A DNA stretch of 64,000 nucleotides, from positions 62,001 to 126,000 of the forward strand of contig NZ_JASHIZ010000008.1 of assembly GCF_030733425.1 (NCBI RefSeq), given 5' to 3'. Shown piece after piece: positions 34,428 to 42,617 of this stretch (position 1 is its first letter; each line of letters opens with the position of its first letter). The DNA is from Roseovarius sp. MMSF_3350 (lineage in GTDB: Bacteria; Pseudomonadota; Alphaproteobacteria; Rhodobacterales; Rhodobacteraceae). The position numbers and the translations under genes were made by a program. Under the pieces are notes generated by a model that saw only the letters and a list, made by a program, of their open reading frames with translations, made no database searches and was not told the origin of the DNA.

Positions 34428-34931
34428 CTACGCCGGAACCAGCACGAACTCCACGTCAAGCGAGGTCTCCGACGCGCTCGACATCACCGGGCGCAGGAAC
34501 ACGGTCTCGAACCCGCCATCGTCATACTCTGCATCATAGGCCAGATGCCCGTGCGGCTGACCGAAGGCGGGCACGATCTGCGGCATGTCCATCACGAACT
34601 GCCCGTTTCGGTCGGTCAGCGTCGCACCGTGGCTTTGCGGGTCACGCTCGTGCCCTTCGGTCGTGTGCGCCCAGATCTGGATGCGGCGGCCTTCCAGCGG
34701 GGCGCCGTCGCCCGCACGGCGCACGGTGCCGGTCATGGCGAATCCGCCATTGCCGATTCGCTGCACGATCTGCGCGCCGGGGCGATAGTTGTTGGCGCCG
34801 CCCGGCATCGTCGGCGTCGGCTGCACGCCTGCGGCACGGGCGGGCACGATCAGGCCCGATCCCAGTGTCACGGCGGCGGCCGCGCCGCCGGTGGCGATCA
34901 GGCTGCGTCGGTTGATCAGTCGGCTAGTCAT
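34428..34931 (-). CDS. Tat-exported intradiol dioxygenase-fold protein
   Basis: A 167-residue protein with a twin-arginine signal (NRRSLIATGGAAAAV, about 7-21), hence exported folded to the periplasm, usually with a cofactor. The mature part resembles the beta-sandwich of intradiol ring-cleavage dioxygenases: GRRIQIWAHT, TDRNGQFVMD and PHGHLAY, whose HxH (H127, H129) corresponds to the iron-binding His pair. The two Tyr ligands of true dioxygenases are not identifiable at their usual places (TEGHE stands where a GRY-type motif is expected), so the activity may differ. It is paired with the bis-haem protein. Confidence 0.7.
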   Translation of the reverse strand: MTSRLINRRSLIATGGAAAAVTLGSGLIVPARAAGVQPTPTMPGGANNYRPGAQIVQRIGNGGFAMTGTVRRAGDGAPLEGRRIQIWAHTTEGHERDPQSHGATLTDRNGQFVMDMPQIVPAFGQPHGHLAYDAEYDDGGFETVFLRPVMSSASETSLDVEFVLVPA

Positions 34932-35116
34932 ATCGGTGTCTCCTGTCGGGTCGGGGGCGCAGGCCGCCAGCATCGGCATGACCTGCACCGTCATTCATCT
35001 TTGAAGATAACGCCGATCCGGCGCAGGCAAACCGCCCTCACGCCACCGTGACCGCGCGATTTCGTCCCGATCGGCAGGGTTTGGCGCAATCGCGGCCGAT
35101 GGCGCTGTACTGCAGC

Positions 35117-35554
35117 TCAGTTCCGAGCCTCCTGCCCGGTCCATTCCGGCAGCGGAAACACCATGTCATAAAGCCAGTTAAAGCCCAAAGCGTAGACCAT
35201 GTAGAACAACGCGAATGACAGGTCCATCACCAGCGCCTGCCACAGCGACACCTGCAGATACCACGCGATGAACGGCATGAGCACCACCAGCAGTCCCGCC
35301 TCGAACAGGCCCGCATGACCGATCCGCATCAAGGCGGTCTTGCGTGTCGAGCCGGTCTGCCGCCGCAGCACCAGGTCGAAACCGAAATTGAAAATCATGT
35401 TCCACAGCGTGGCGATGGTCGCGCTGACCAGCCCGACCACCCCGATATCGTGCATCGGCACCCCGAAGGCCACAGCCCCCAGTGGCACGATCAGGATCAG
35501 GGCGATGATTTCAAAGCTCAGCGCGTGGCGCAGACGGTCGAACGGGGATCTCAT
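35117..35554 (-). CDS. PACE-family multidrug/chlorhexidine efflux transporter
   Basis: A 145-residue inner-membrane protein with four helices arranged as two bacterial transmembrane pair domains. Diagnostic segments are RLRHALSFEIIALILIVPLG (RxxHAxxFE, near 7-26), WNMIFNFGFD (WNxxFNxxFD), HAGLFEAGLL (HAxxFE) and FNWLYDMVFP at the end. This duplicated pattern defines the proteobacterial antimicrobial compound efflux family, which exports biocides and polyamine-like cations. The ATG at 35554 has GGGAGGG upstream. The natural substrate is unknown. Confidence 0.9.
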   Translation of the reverse strand: MRSPFDRLRHALSFEIIALILIVPLGAVAFGVPMHDIGVVGLVSATIATLWNMIFNFGFDLVLRRQTGSTRKTALMRIGHAGLFEAGLLVVLMPFIAWYLQVSLWQALVMDLSFALFYMVYALGFNWLYDMVFPLPEWTGQEARN

Positions 35555-35724
35555 GGAACCCTCCCACTTGAGCCGGGCCGTCCCGGATGCAAACTGCCCG
35601 AGTGGGGAGGTCGTCCTCTGTCGCATCAGGTGCTGCTTCACCGCGCCCCTTTCAAGCTGCCCCGCACGGATTGTGGAAGATGTGGCCGAAAAGGCACCGC
35701 CGGCCCGCGGCATGGCGTTCGCGG

Positions 35725-36060
35725 TTACTGCCGCAGGTTCAGCAATGCCCGCGTGATCGCGTCATGCTCGCCGCTGTCGCCGCCGCCGCTCAGTCCGCCC
35801 ATCGCGGTCAGATAGCTGCTGCCGGTCTCCGTGCTTTCGAGCCAGTCGACGCCATAGGCATAGGCGTCCTGCATCCGGTCATGCATCCCCGGATGGATCG
35901 CCCGTTCCTGCCATACCGCCGTCAGGCACAGCCCCATCAGGCCAAGCTGAATCCCACGCGCCCATTTGCGGGCGGCCCGGCTCCTGGCCTGGCGTTTTTC
36001 GAGGCGTAGCTCGTGGGGAGAGCGCATGAAGGTCATGGGTGAACCGTCGCCGCCTCCCAT
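35725..36060 (-). CDS. hypothetical protein with one membrane segment
   Basis: A 111-residue protein with a basic amino-terminal third (ELRLEKRQARSRAARKWARG, near 17-36), one hydrophobic stretch (about 36-50) and a polar carboxy-terminal part rich in Gly, Ser and Asp. It could be a small inner-membrane protein. No family recognised. The ATG at 36060 or at codon 9 may be the start. It is divergent from the RTX gene, sharing a repeat-rich 149-base control region. Confidence 0.5.
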   Translation of the reverse strand: MGGGDGSPMTFMRSPHELRLEKRQARSRAARKWARGIQLGLMGLCLTAVWQERAIHPGMHDRMQDAYAYGVDWLESTETGSSYLTAMGGLSGGGDSGEHDAITRALLNLRQ

Positions 36061-36153
36061 GGCGATAATGTGGCGATAACCGGTCGAAACCGGGATATCG
36101 GAATAAATCCGACCTCATGACCGTTGTCCTCCTGTTCCCGGGTCAGACCCGGG
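36061..36153. promoter_or_regulatory. repeat-rich region upstream of the RTX gene
   Basis: Direct repeats GGCGATAA (36061-36068, 36072-36079), a CCGGT-CGAA-ACCGG hairpin (36080-36093), TCGGA-ATAAA-TCCGA (36098-36112) and CCCGGGT-CAG-ACCCGGG (36137-36153) are packed between the divergent genes. Regulator binding is plausible but inferred. Confidence 0.4.
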
Positions 36154-36209
36154 GCGCTCACCCAACGGGCGGCACCCGCCCCCCCCCAGAACCGACAGGA
36201 GAGAACGAC

Positions 36210-37055
36210 ATGGCGCAGATCAACGGAAAGGGCAGCGCTGACTGGCTGTCAGGCACGCTTTTCGACGACATCATCAAGGGCTTCGACGGCGACGACACCC
36301 TCATCGGGCGCGACGGCGACGATGCGATCTTCGGTGGTGACGACAGCGACCGGCTCGTCGGGAACCGCGGCAACGACACCGTGGAGGGCGGCAAGGGCGA
36401 AGACGTGCTCTTCGGAAACGACGGCGACGATATCCTCCGGGATGAAAGCGGCGACGATACGTTGAACGGTGGCGATGGCGATGACACCCTCGACGCAGGC
36501 GAAGGCAATGACCGCCTGAACGGTGGCTCGGGGAATGACCTGATGCGCGCCGGCGAAGGCAACGACACAATGAGTGGCGGAAGCGGTAATGACCGGATGT
36601 ATGCCGGATCGGGCAACGACGACATCAAGGCCGGGCATGGAAACGACTATATCCACGCCGACGAGGGCAACGACACGATCAAGGCCGGTGGCGGGCACGA
36701 CACGCTCATCGGCGGCGAAGGGGATGACATCATGCTTGGCGGCGGGGGGCATGACATTCTGCGCGGTGGCGAAGGCAACGACCTGCTGAATGGTGGCACC
36801 GGCAAGGACGTGATGACAGGCGGGGTCGGCGCGGACACTTTCGTCTTCACCCACGCCCATGATGTCATCACCGACTTCGAGCCGGGCGACGACCAGATCG
36901 ACCTCACCGCCATCGACGGCGTGCATCGGTTTCAGGACGTCCTCGCCGCGGCCCAAACCGTCGGCGACGATATCCGGCTCGACTTCGGGGCACATCAGCT
37001 GACCCTTGTCGGCATCTCCGTCTCACAACTGGATTCGGACGACTTCATACTCTGA
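36210..37055 (+). CDS. RTX (hemolysin-type calcium-binding repeat) protein
   Basis: A 281-residue acidic protein consisting almost entirely of GGxGxDxLx nonapeptide repeats (about residues 14-225, for example GGDGDDTLDAGEGNDRL), which fold as a calcium-filled beta-roll. A non-repeat end follows (TFVFTHAHDVITDFEPGDDQ) and the protein stops in DSDDFIL, similar to type I secretion carboxy-terminal signals. It is presumably secreted. There is no enzymatic domain and no ABC/HlyD/TolC genes nearby. The ATG at 36210 follows AGGAGAG; the frame is open further upstream but is not protein-like. Confidence 0.88.
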   Translation: MAQINGKGSADWLSGTLFDDIIKGFDGDDTLIGRDGDDAIFGGDDSDRLVGNRGNDTVEGGKGEDVLFGNDGDDILRDESGDDTLNGGDGDDTLDAGEGNDRLNGGSGNDLMRAGEGNDTMSGGSGNDRMYAGSGNDDIKAGHGNDYIHADEGNDTIKAGGGHDTLIGGEGDDIMLGGGGHDILRGGEGNDLLNGGTGKDVMTGGVGADTFVFTHAHDVITDFEPGDDQIDLTAIDGVHRFQDVLAAAQTVGDDIRLDFGAHQLTLVGISVSQLDSDDFIL

Positions 37056-37075
37056 TCCACCGCGTGGCTAGGCGC

Positions 37076-37095
37076 CCCCCTGCTCCGGCAGGGGG
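37076..37095. terminator. GC hairpin between convergent RTX and fabI genes
   Basis: CCCCCTGC (37076-37083) pairs with GCAGGGGG (37088-37095) over a 4-base loop. Its place between two convergent stops suggests a bidirectional terminator; there is no T run. Confidence 0.5.
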
Positions 37096-37109
37096 CCAAT
37101 GGCCGCGGG

Positions 37110-37901
37110 TCAGAGGTTTTCGGGCTGCGGCATCCCCAGCACGTGATAGCCGCCATCGACCTTGATCACCTCGCCGGTGGTGCAGGCCCCGGCCGGGCTC
37201 GCCAGATACACCGCCGTGCCGCCGATCGCCTCCAGCGTGGCATTGGCCCGCATCGGCGCGTTCTCTTCCGTGTGCCGGAACGTCCGCCGCGCCCCGCCGA
37301 TGGCCGCGCCGGCCAGCGTCTTCATCGGCCCGGGGCTGATCGCGTTCACGCGGATCTTGTCGGGGCCAAGGTCATTGGCCAGATACCGCGTCGTGGCCTC
37401 CAGCGCCGCCTTGGCCACGCCCATCACGTTATAGTTCGGCACCACACGGTTCGATCCCTGGTAGGTCAGGGTCAGCATCGTGCCGCCCTTCTCCTTCATC
37501 ATCGGATAGGCCCGGCGGGCCACCTCGATGAAGGAATAGACCGAGATATCCATCGAATGCTTGAAATTGGTCCGGCTGGTGTTCAGGAACCGGCCCGACA
37601 GCTCGGACTTGTCGGAATAGGCGATGGCATGCACCACGAAGTCGATCGTCGGCCATGTCTCGGCCAGTGTTGCAAAGGCGGCGTCCAGCGACTCGTCCTT
37701 GGTGACGTCCACGTCCATCAACAGGTTCGATCCCAGCGAATTGGCCAGCGGTTCCACCCGCCTGGCAAAGGCCTCGCCCTGATAGGAGAACGCCAGCTCC
37801 GCCCCGGCCGCGTGCATCGCCTTTGCGATCCCCCACGCGATCGAGCGGTCGTTCGCGACGCCCATGATCAGGCCACGCTGTCCTTGCATAGAATTCGTCA
37901 T
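37110..37901 (-). CDS. fabI: enoyl-[acyl-carrier-protein] reductase (NADH)
   Basis: Final reductive step of fatty-acid elongation. The 263-residue SDR protein has GLIMGVANDRSIAWGIAKA (cofactor loop), the catalytic Tyr-x6-Tyr/Lys region (AYPMMKEKGG, TLTYQGSNRVVPNYNVMGVAKAAL, with YX6Y spacing and the active Lys) and VNAISPGPMKTLA. The ATG at 37901 has AGGA upstream; a TTG at 37919 would extend it into fabB. It overlaps or abuts fabB, so the two form an operon. Confidence 0.95.
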   Translation of the reverse strand: MTNSMQGQRGLIMGVANDRSIAWGIAKAMHAAGAELAFSYQGEAFARRVEPLANSLGSNLLMDVDVTKDESLDAAFATLAETWPTIDFVVHAIAYSDKSELSGRFLNTSRTNFKHSMDISVYSFIEVARRAYPMMKEKGGTMLTLTYQGSNRVVPNYNVMGVAKAALEATTRYLANDLGPDKIRVNAISPGPMKTLAGAAIGGARRTFRHTEENAPMRANATLEAIGGTAVYLASPAGACTTGEVIKVDGGYHVLGMPQPENL

Positions 37902-37908
37902 GGCCGTC

Positions 37909-39138
37909 CTATCCGTCAAAACGGCTCAGCAGCATCGAGCCGTTCGTGCCACCGAAACCGAAAGAGTTGGTCATCACCGTATCCAGCCCGGCATCGTCCA
38001 CGCGCGCCGTGGCGATCTCGCCCTCGTGGATGGCGGGGTCCAGCGTCTCGACATTGATGGACGGGATGATGAAATCGTGATGCAGCGCCAGGAGGCAGTA
38101 AATCGCCTCCTGCGCCCCTGTCGCCCCCTGGCTATGGCCGGTCATCGACTTTGTGGAACTTATGGGCGGCACGTTGCCCTCGCCGAAAATCCGCCGTACG
38201 GCCTCCACCTCGCCCGCGTCACCGACCGGCGTACTGGTGCCATGCGCGTTGATATAGCCAACGCGGCGACCCTCGGGCAGCGTCTGCAACGCCAGGCGCA
38301 TCGCCCGCTCGCCGCCTTCGCCGCTGGGGGCCACCATGTCATGCCCGTCGCTGGTCGCGGCATAGCCCGTCACCTCGGCATAGATCTTGGCACCCCGCGC
38401 CTTCGCATGCTCCAGATCCTCCAGCACGACGATCCCGCCGCCACCGGAAATCACGAATCCGTCGCGGTCCGCGTCAAAGGCCCGGCTCGCCTTCTCGGGG
38501 GTGTCGTTATACTTCGACGACATCGCGCCCATCGCGTCGAACAGGCACGACAACGTCCAGTCCAGCTCTTCGCCGCCCCCCGCGAACATTACGTCCTGCT
38601 TGCCCATCATGATCTGCTCGGCGGCGTTGCCGATGCAATGCAGGCTGGTGGAACAGGCCGAGGTGATGGAATAGTTGATGCCCTTGATCTTGAAGGCGGT
38701 CGACAGGTTGGCGCTGATCGTCGAGGACATGCATTTCGGAACGGCAAAGGGCCCGATCCGCTTGGGGCTGCCCTTTTCCAGCACCGTCTGATGCGCCGCC
38801 AGCATGGCCGAGGTGGACGGCCCGCCCGACCCCGCCACCAGCCCGGTGCGCGGGTTGACGATCTCGCCCTCCTCCAGACCGGCATCGGCAATGGCCTGTT
38901 GCATGGCGATATGCGCATAGGCCGCACCCGGCCCCATGAATCGCAGGGTGCGCTTGTCCACGTGCTCGGTCACGTCCAGCTTGACGTCCCCGGCGATCTG
39001 GCTGCGGAATCCGTGCTCGGCCATTTCCTCGTTCGCCGAGATACCCGAACGCCCCTCTTTCAAGGAGGTCAGCACCTCCTCGGCATTGTTGCCGATACTG
39101 GAGACGATCCCCAGCCCGGTGACGACGACGCGACGCAT
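37909..39138 (-). CDS. fabB: beta-ketoacyl-ACP synthase I
   Basis: Condensing enzyme that elongates unsaturated fatty-acid precursors made by FabA. The 409-residue thiolase-fold protein has the nucleophile C162 in [13 protein letters not shown] and the two catalytic His in [11 protein letters not shown] and [10 protein letters not shown], giving the Cys-His-His triad. fabI follows immediately. In many relatives fabA lies directly upstream, but here an HWE kinase and a P-loop gene intervene. Confidence 0.94.
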   Translation of the reverse strand: MRRVVVTGLGIVSSIGNNAEEVLTSLKEGRSGISANEEMAEHGFRSQIAGDVKLDVTEHVDKRTLRFMGPGAAYAHIAMQQAIADAGLEEGEIVNPRTGLVAGSGGPSTSAMLAAHQTVLEKGSPKRIGPFAVPKCMSSTISANLSTAFKIKGINYSITSACSTSLHCIGNAAEQIMMGKQDVMFAGGGEELDWTLSCLFDAMGAMSSKYNDTPEKASRAFDADRDGFVISGGGGIVVLEDLEHAKARGAKIYAEVTGYAATSDGHDMVAPSGEGGERAMRLALQTLPEGRRVGYINAHGTSTPVGDAGEVEAVRRIFGEGNVPPISSTKSMTGHSQGATGAQEAIYCLLALHHDFIIPSINVETLDPAIHEGEIATARVDDAGLDTVMTNSFGFGGTNGSMLLSRFDG

Positions 39139-39215
39139 GTTGCCTCCCTACCTGATTGCTCGCGTTGTAGGCCATGCAAGGCGGCGGGTGCAAGATCAAT
39201 GCCGCGCCCGCGGGC

Positions 39216-40658
39216 CTATCCTACCGGGGAAAAATGCGTGGGGTCGATGGAGATCGTCCAGTGAACGCCTTCCGGCGCCACATGATACCGCGCCTGCGTG
39301 CCCAGCATCGACGGCGCCAGCGACGTCAGCACGGTGCTGCCAAATCCCGGCGCCTCTTCCTCGGGGGGATGCGCCAGGTTGCGTTCCTGCCAACTCAGGT
39401 CCAGCACGCGCCCCTCGGGACCATGGACCAGCTTCCAGCCCAGCTGCACCTCGCCGTCGTCATGCGCCAATGCACCGTATTTCATTGCGTTCGTGGCCAG
39501 TTCGTGCAGCGCGATCCCCAGCGTCTGCAGCGCCTGCGGCATCAGCCGCACCTCCGGCCCGGACAGGCGGACACGCGCATCGTTTTCCACGGTGAACGGA
39601 CGCAGATGCCCCATCACCAGGTCGCGCAGGTCCGCATCTTGCCAGTGCCCGCCGACCAGCAGATCGGTCGATTTCGACAGGGCCGAAATCCGGTCGCCGA
39701 ACCTCGCGTGGAAATCCTCGACCGTCGCGGCGCTGCGCGCGGTCTGGCGCTGTACCGCCGACACGATGGTCAGCATGTTCTTGGCCCGGTGGATGACCTC
39801 GCGCGACATCAGCTCGCGCGCTTTTTCCGACTTGCGCAACTCGGTGATGTCGCGGTGGATGTTGGAAATCGCCACCACCTCGCCATCCGAGCCCCGGATC
39901 GGCGCACAACTGATCCAGACCTCCCGCGGCGTGCCGTCGCGACCCACGCGCACGGCCTCGAACCGCTCCAGCCGGCCGGCGATGATCTCGTCACGAAACC
40001 ATGCAACCCGTTTCGTCTCGTCCGAGGGATAGAGCGTTTCCAGCGATTGCCCGATGATCTCGTCGCCGGAATATCCATACAACCGCTCTGCCGCCGGGTT
40101 CCATGACGTGATCTTGCCCTCCAGATCATAGCTCAGGATCGCGTCCGACGTCCCCGCCACCAGTGCGGCCAGCGCGTTGCTGTCCACCGCCGTACGCTTC
40201 AGCGCGTCGCGTTCCTGGTGGCGTTGCGTCACGTTGCGGTGCTGGATGGTCAGAAAGGGCTGGCCTTCGAACACAACCCGCGTCGCGGTCAGCTCGAACC
40301 AGCGTTTCGTGGTGGGACTGTCGCAGGGATACTCGCACACGAAAGGCTCGCCCGAGCGCAGCGTCATCTCCAGCGACTCCGCGATCAGCCGGGCTTCCAT
40401 GCTCGAAATCCCGTCGGCGCTGCGGCAGACGTCGAAATAATTGCTTCCGACATAGCCCGAGGGCGCTCCGTCATTCTCGGCGCTGAACTGCTTCCATGCG
40501 GAATTGGCGGCGATGACCACGCCGTCGGAATCCACGATCACGAACTCGTCCGGCAGTGCATCTATGAATTCCGTCACGCCGATCCGGCCGACCGGCCCGA
40601 AAGCATCACTGTTGGTTTGCACGCGCTCTTGCCTCGTTAATCTCTTGCGACTGGCCAT
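39216..40658 (-). CDS. HWE-family PAS sensor histidine kinase
   Basis: Soluble sensor kinase of about 480 residues. Two PAS domains occupy roughly 25-140 (VIVDSDGVVIAANSAWKQF) and 155-275 (ILSYDLEGKITSWNPAAERLYGY, the PAS core), then the HWE module: H box EVIHRAKNMLTIVSAV (phospho-acceptor His), GGHWQDADLRDL (the W-x-x-A/E region) and the ATPase N box LHELATNAMKYGAL, ending APGFGSTVLTSL. No membrane helix is seen. PAS1 has a Cys in NYFDVCRSADG but not the LOV GRNCRFLQ motif. The start is uncertain (ATG at 40658 or GTG at 40622). It sits between fabA and fabB. Confidence 0.88.
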   Translation of the reverse strand: MASRKRLTRQERVQTNSDAFGPVGRIGVTEFIDALPDEFVIVDSDGVVIAANSAWKQFSAENDGAPSGYVGSNYFDVCRSADGISSMEARLIAESLEMTLRSGEPFVCEYPCDSPTTKRWFELTATRVVFEGQPFLTIQHRNVTQRHQERDALKRTAVDSNALAALVAGTSDAILSYDLEGKITSWNPAAERLYGYSGDEIIGQSLETLYPSDETKRVAWFRDEIIAGRLERFEAVRVGRDGTPREVWISCAPIRGSDGEVVAISNIHRDITELRKSEKARELMSREVIHRAKNMLTIVSAVQRQTARSAATVEDFHARFGDRISALSKSTDLLVGGHWQDADLRDLVMGHLRPFTVENDARVRLSGPEVRLMPQALQTLGIALHELATNAMKYGALAHDDGEVQLGWKLVHGPEGRVLDLSWQERNLAHPPEEEAPGFGSTVLTSLAPSMLGTQARYHVAPEGVHWTISIDPTHFSPVG

Positions 40659-40751
40659 TGACGTGGGGGTGATGCTCCACAGGCGCAACCTTGGTGTCTT
40701 GAACCGACCTTATCCCAACCGGGAATGGGGGCCGCAATAAACTCGTTTAAA

Positions 40752-40776
40752 TAAGGTTAACCTTACGTCGCGTAAG
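40752..40776. promoter_or_regulatory. AT-rich nested palindromes upstream of the HWE kinase
   Basis: A perfect 14-bp palindrome TAAGGTTAACCTTA (40752-40765) overlaps the hairpin CTTACG-TCG-CGTAAG (40762-40776). They lie about 95-120 bases upstream of the kinase start, where a promoter is expected. The remainder of 40659-40941 shows no gene. Confidence 0.4.
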
Positions 40777-40941
40777 CGAAAATTCGCCGAAATTATTTTA
40801 AATCAGGCACTTAGCGAGGCGCCGAGCGCGTCCAACGCGAAAAAGCGAGGCCATCCGCCCGATGTGACAGCATTTTTCTCGCGTCTGCCCCTCCGGGCGG
40901 CGGAGCTCCTGCTGCAATCCAGGATCAACACCCTTGTCGCT

Positions 40942-41436
40942 TCAGGGCGCGGCATTCCGGACGATCTCGATCCCCTCCTCGGGTAAAGGCGGCTCGAAAT
41001 ATCGCGTCAGCCTGTCGAACTGCTCTTCACTCACGCTGAAGGGATGCGCGCCGTCGGCATTGCGCACCGCAAGCCGCGCCTTGCAGACCGCGTCCGGAAC
41101 GTCGAGGTAATGCAGGACGCAGGCGCTGCCCGCCGCCTCCGCCACGCCCTTCATCCAGGCCCGCGCCTCTGCGGTGTTGGCCGGGAAATCCAGAACGACG
41201 TTCACACCTGCCTGCAAAAGCTGCGTCACGTGCGGCCCGACGACAGCCCGCAGCCGTTTCGAGAACGCGACGTAATCGGCCAGCGTTTCCATCCTATCAC
41301 CGAAAAGCGGCGCCAGCCAGTCGTCCTCGGAAATGCGCACGGCCCTCGCCGCGCGCCCAAGGGACTCCGACAGAGTGGATTTGCCCGCCGCCGCCTTGCC
41401 GCAGATCAGGTGAAGTGTCGGGCCGGCCCCAGCCAT
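40942..41436 (-). CDS. P-loop kinase-like ATPase (AAA/zeta-type small kinase fold)
   Basis: A 164-residue cytoplasmic NTPase with Walker A CGKAAAGKST (about 12-21), SEDDWLAPLFGD (substrate-site DD near 36-38), VNVVLDFPAN (Walker B-like, near 78-87) and a lid region with Arg residues (CKARLAVRN). It resembles small bacterial kinases annotated as AAA-family or zeta-toxin-like; the phosphorylated substrate is unknown. It starts nine bases after the fabA stop with GAGG well placed, so it is probably co-transcribed with fabA. Confidence 0.75.
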   Translation of the reverse strand: MAGAGPTLHLICGKAAAGKSTLSESLGRAARAVRISEDDWLAPLFGDRMETLADYVAFSKRLRAVVGPHVTQLLQAGVNVVLDFPANTAEARAWMKGVAEAAGSACVLHYLDVPDAVCKARLAVRNADGAHPFSVSEEQFDRLTRYFEPPLPEEGIEIVRNAAP

Positions 41437-41445
41437 GGTCGCGCC

Positions 41446-41955
41446 TCAGGTCTCGCTCAGCGCGACCTTCATGTCCTTGACCTGGTAGATCACCTCGCCA
41501 TCGGCCTCGACCCGGCCGTCGGCCACGCCCATGGTCAGGCGCCTCGTCTGCACCGCCTTGGTGAAATCAACGTAGTAGGTCAGCATCTTGCGGTCGGGGC
41601 GCACCATGCCCGTCAACTTCACCTCGCCCACGCCCAGCGCATAGCCGCGCCCCTGCCAGCCGCGCCAGCCCAGGTTGAAGCCGGTCAGCTGCCACAGCCC
41701 GTCGAGGCCAAGGCATCCCGGCATGATCGGGTTGCCCGGAAAGTGACACTCGAAAAACCACAGGTCCGGCGTGATGTCGAACTCGGCCACAACGTGCCCC
41801 TTGCCGTGCGGACCGCCATCGCCCGAAATATCGGTGATCCGGTCCATCATCAACATCGGCGGCAGGGGCAGCTGCGCATTGCCGGGGCCGAAAAGCTCGC
41901 CGCGTGCGCATTTCAGCAGGTCTTCGCGGTCGAAGCTGCTCGGGAAGTCGGCCAT
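41446..41955 (-). CDS. fabA: 3-hydroxydecanoyl-ACP dehydratase/isomerase
   Basis: Dehydrates 3-hydroxydecanoyl-ACP and isomerises the product, creating the cis double bond of unsaturated fatty acids. The 169-residue hot-dog protein has the catalytic H71 in [13 protein letters not shown] and D85 in [11 protein letters not shown]. Standard length and ends. It is divergent from irr with 211 bases between, as in many alphaproteobacteria. Confidence 0.96.
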   Translation of the reverse strand: MADFPSSFDREDLLKCARGELFGPGNAQLPLPPMLMMDRITDISGDGGPHGKGHVVAEFDITPDLWFFECHFPGNPIMPGCLGLDGLWQLTGFNLGWRGWQGRGYALGVGEVKLTGMVRPDRKMLTYYVDFTKAVQTRRLTMGVADGRVEADGEVIYQVKDMKVALSET

Positions 41956-42115
41956 AGGGTCGCACCCTTTTCTTTGTCAGTTCCGTTACCTGACCGTGTA
42001 GCACCCCGCAAAACCCACGTGCAAGCCCCGTAGACGCCCTGCACGGCCGCACCCGCCTGCATCACCCCGCCCCCGCGCGCCTATGTCACGCTGCGCGCCA
42101 CGGGCGAGTTTTTGT

Positions 42116-42145
42116 TTGAAATCCTCCCGGCCCGCCCCTTATATT
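42116..42145 (+). promoter_or_regulatory. candidate promoter of irr
   Basis: TTGAAA (42116-42121) and TATATT (42140-42145) with an 18-base spacer, followed by AGGAGG directly before the ATG at 42167. Consensus match only. Confidence 0.45.
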
Positions 42146-42166
42146 AAAGCTGTTACAGGAGGTTGC

Positions 42167-42607
42167 ATGACCAAAACCGAGGCAACGACAACCGAGGCCA
42201 CCAACCGCGGAACCGAATGGCTGGCCGGCGCAGGCCTGCGCCCGACCCGTCAGCGTGTCGCGCTGGCGACTCTTCTGGTGGGCGACGGGCAGCACCGCCA
42301 CGTCACCGCCGAAAGCCTCTTTGCCGCTGTCTGCGAAAACGGCGACAGCGTGTCGCTTGCCACCGTCTACAACACTCTACGCGCCTTCTGCGACGCGGGC
42401 CTTCTGCAAGAGGTCACGGTCGACGGCTCGAAAAGCTATTTCGACACCAACACCCACGACCACCCGCATTTCTTCTGGGAGGACGAGCAGCGCCTTTCCG
42501 ACGCCCCCGCCGAGGAGCTTGAGATCGCTCGCCTGCCCGGCGCCCCCGCAGGCGCGGAAATCGCATCGGTCGACGTGGTGATCCGCCTGCGCCGCAAGTC
42601 CGGCTGA
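42167..42607 (+). CDS. irr: Irr-type Fur-family iron/haem-responsive regulator
   Basis: A 146-residue Fur-superfamily repressor of the Irr branch, which in alphaproteobacteria couples haem status to iron-regulated genes. The winged helix spans about 20-85 (LRPTRQRVALATLL, SLATVYNTLRAFCDAGLLQEV). The Irr hallmark is the His-rich THDHPHFF (97-101). The amino-terminal haem-regulatory GCPWHD motif of Bradyrhizobium Irr is absent, and the Fur Cys zinc site is missing, as in other Irr proteins. Adjacency to fabA supports the assignment. Confidence 0.9.
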   Translation: MTKTEATTTEATNRGTEWLAGAGLRPTRQRVALATLLVGDGQHRHVTAESLFAAVCENGDSVSLATVYNTLRAFCDAGLLQEVTVDGSKSYFDTNTHDHPHFFWEDEQRLSDAPAEELEIARLPGAPAGAEIASVDVVIRLRRKSG

Positions 42608-42617
42608 CCCGGCCCCG

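Noticed and set aside
36158-36995. Open frames antisense to the RTX gene
   Set aside because: They arise from the GGxGxD repeat DNA; no independent coding evidence.
42167-42607. Fur or Zur identity for the Irr gene
   Set aside because: Lacks the Cys zinc pairs of Fur/Zur, has the Irr-type HDHPH motif and adjoins fabA.
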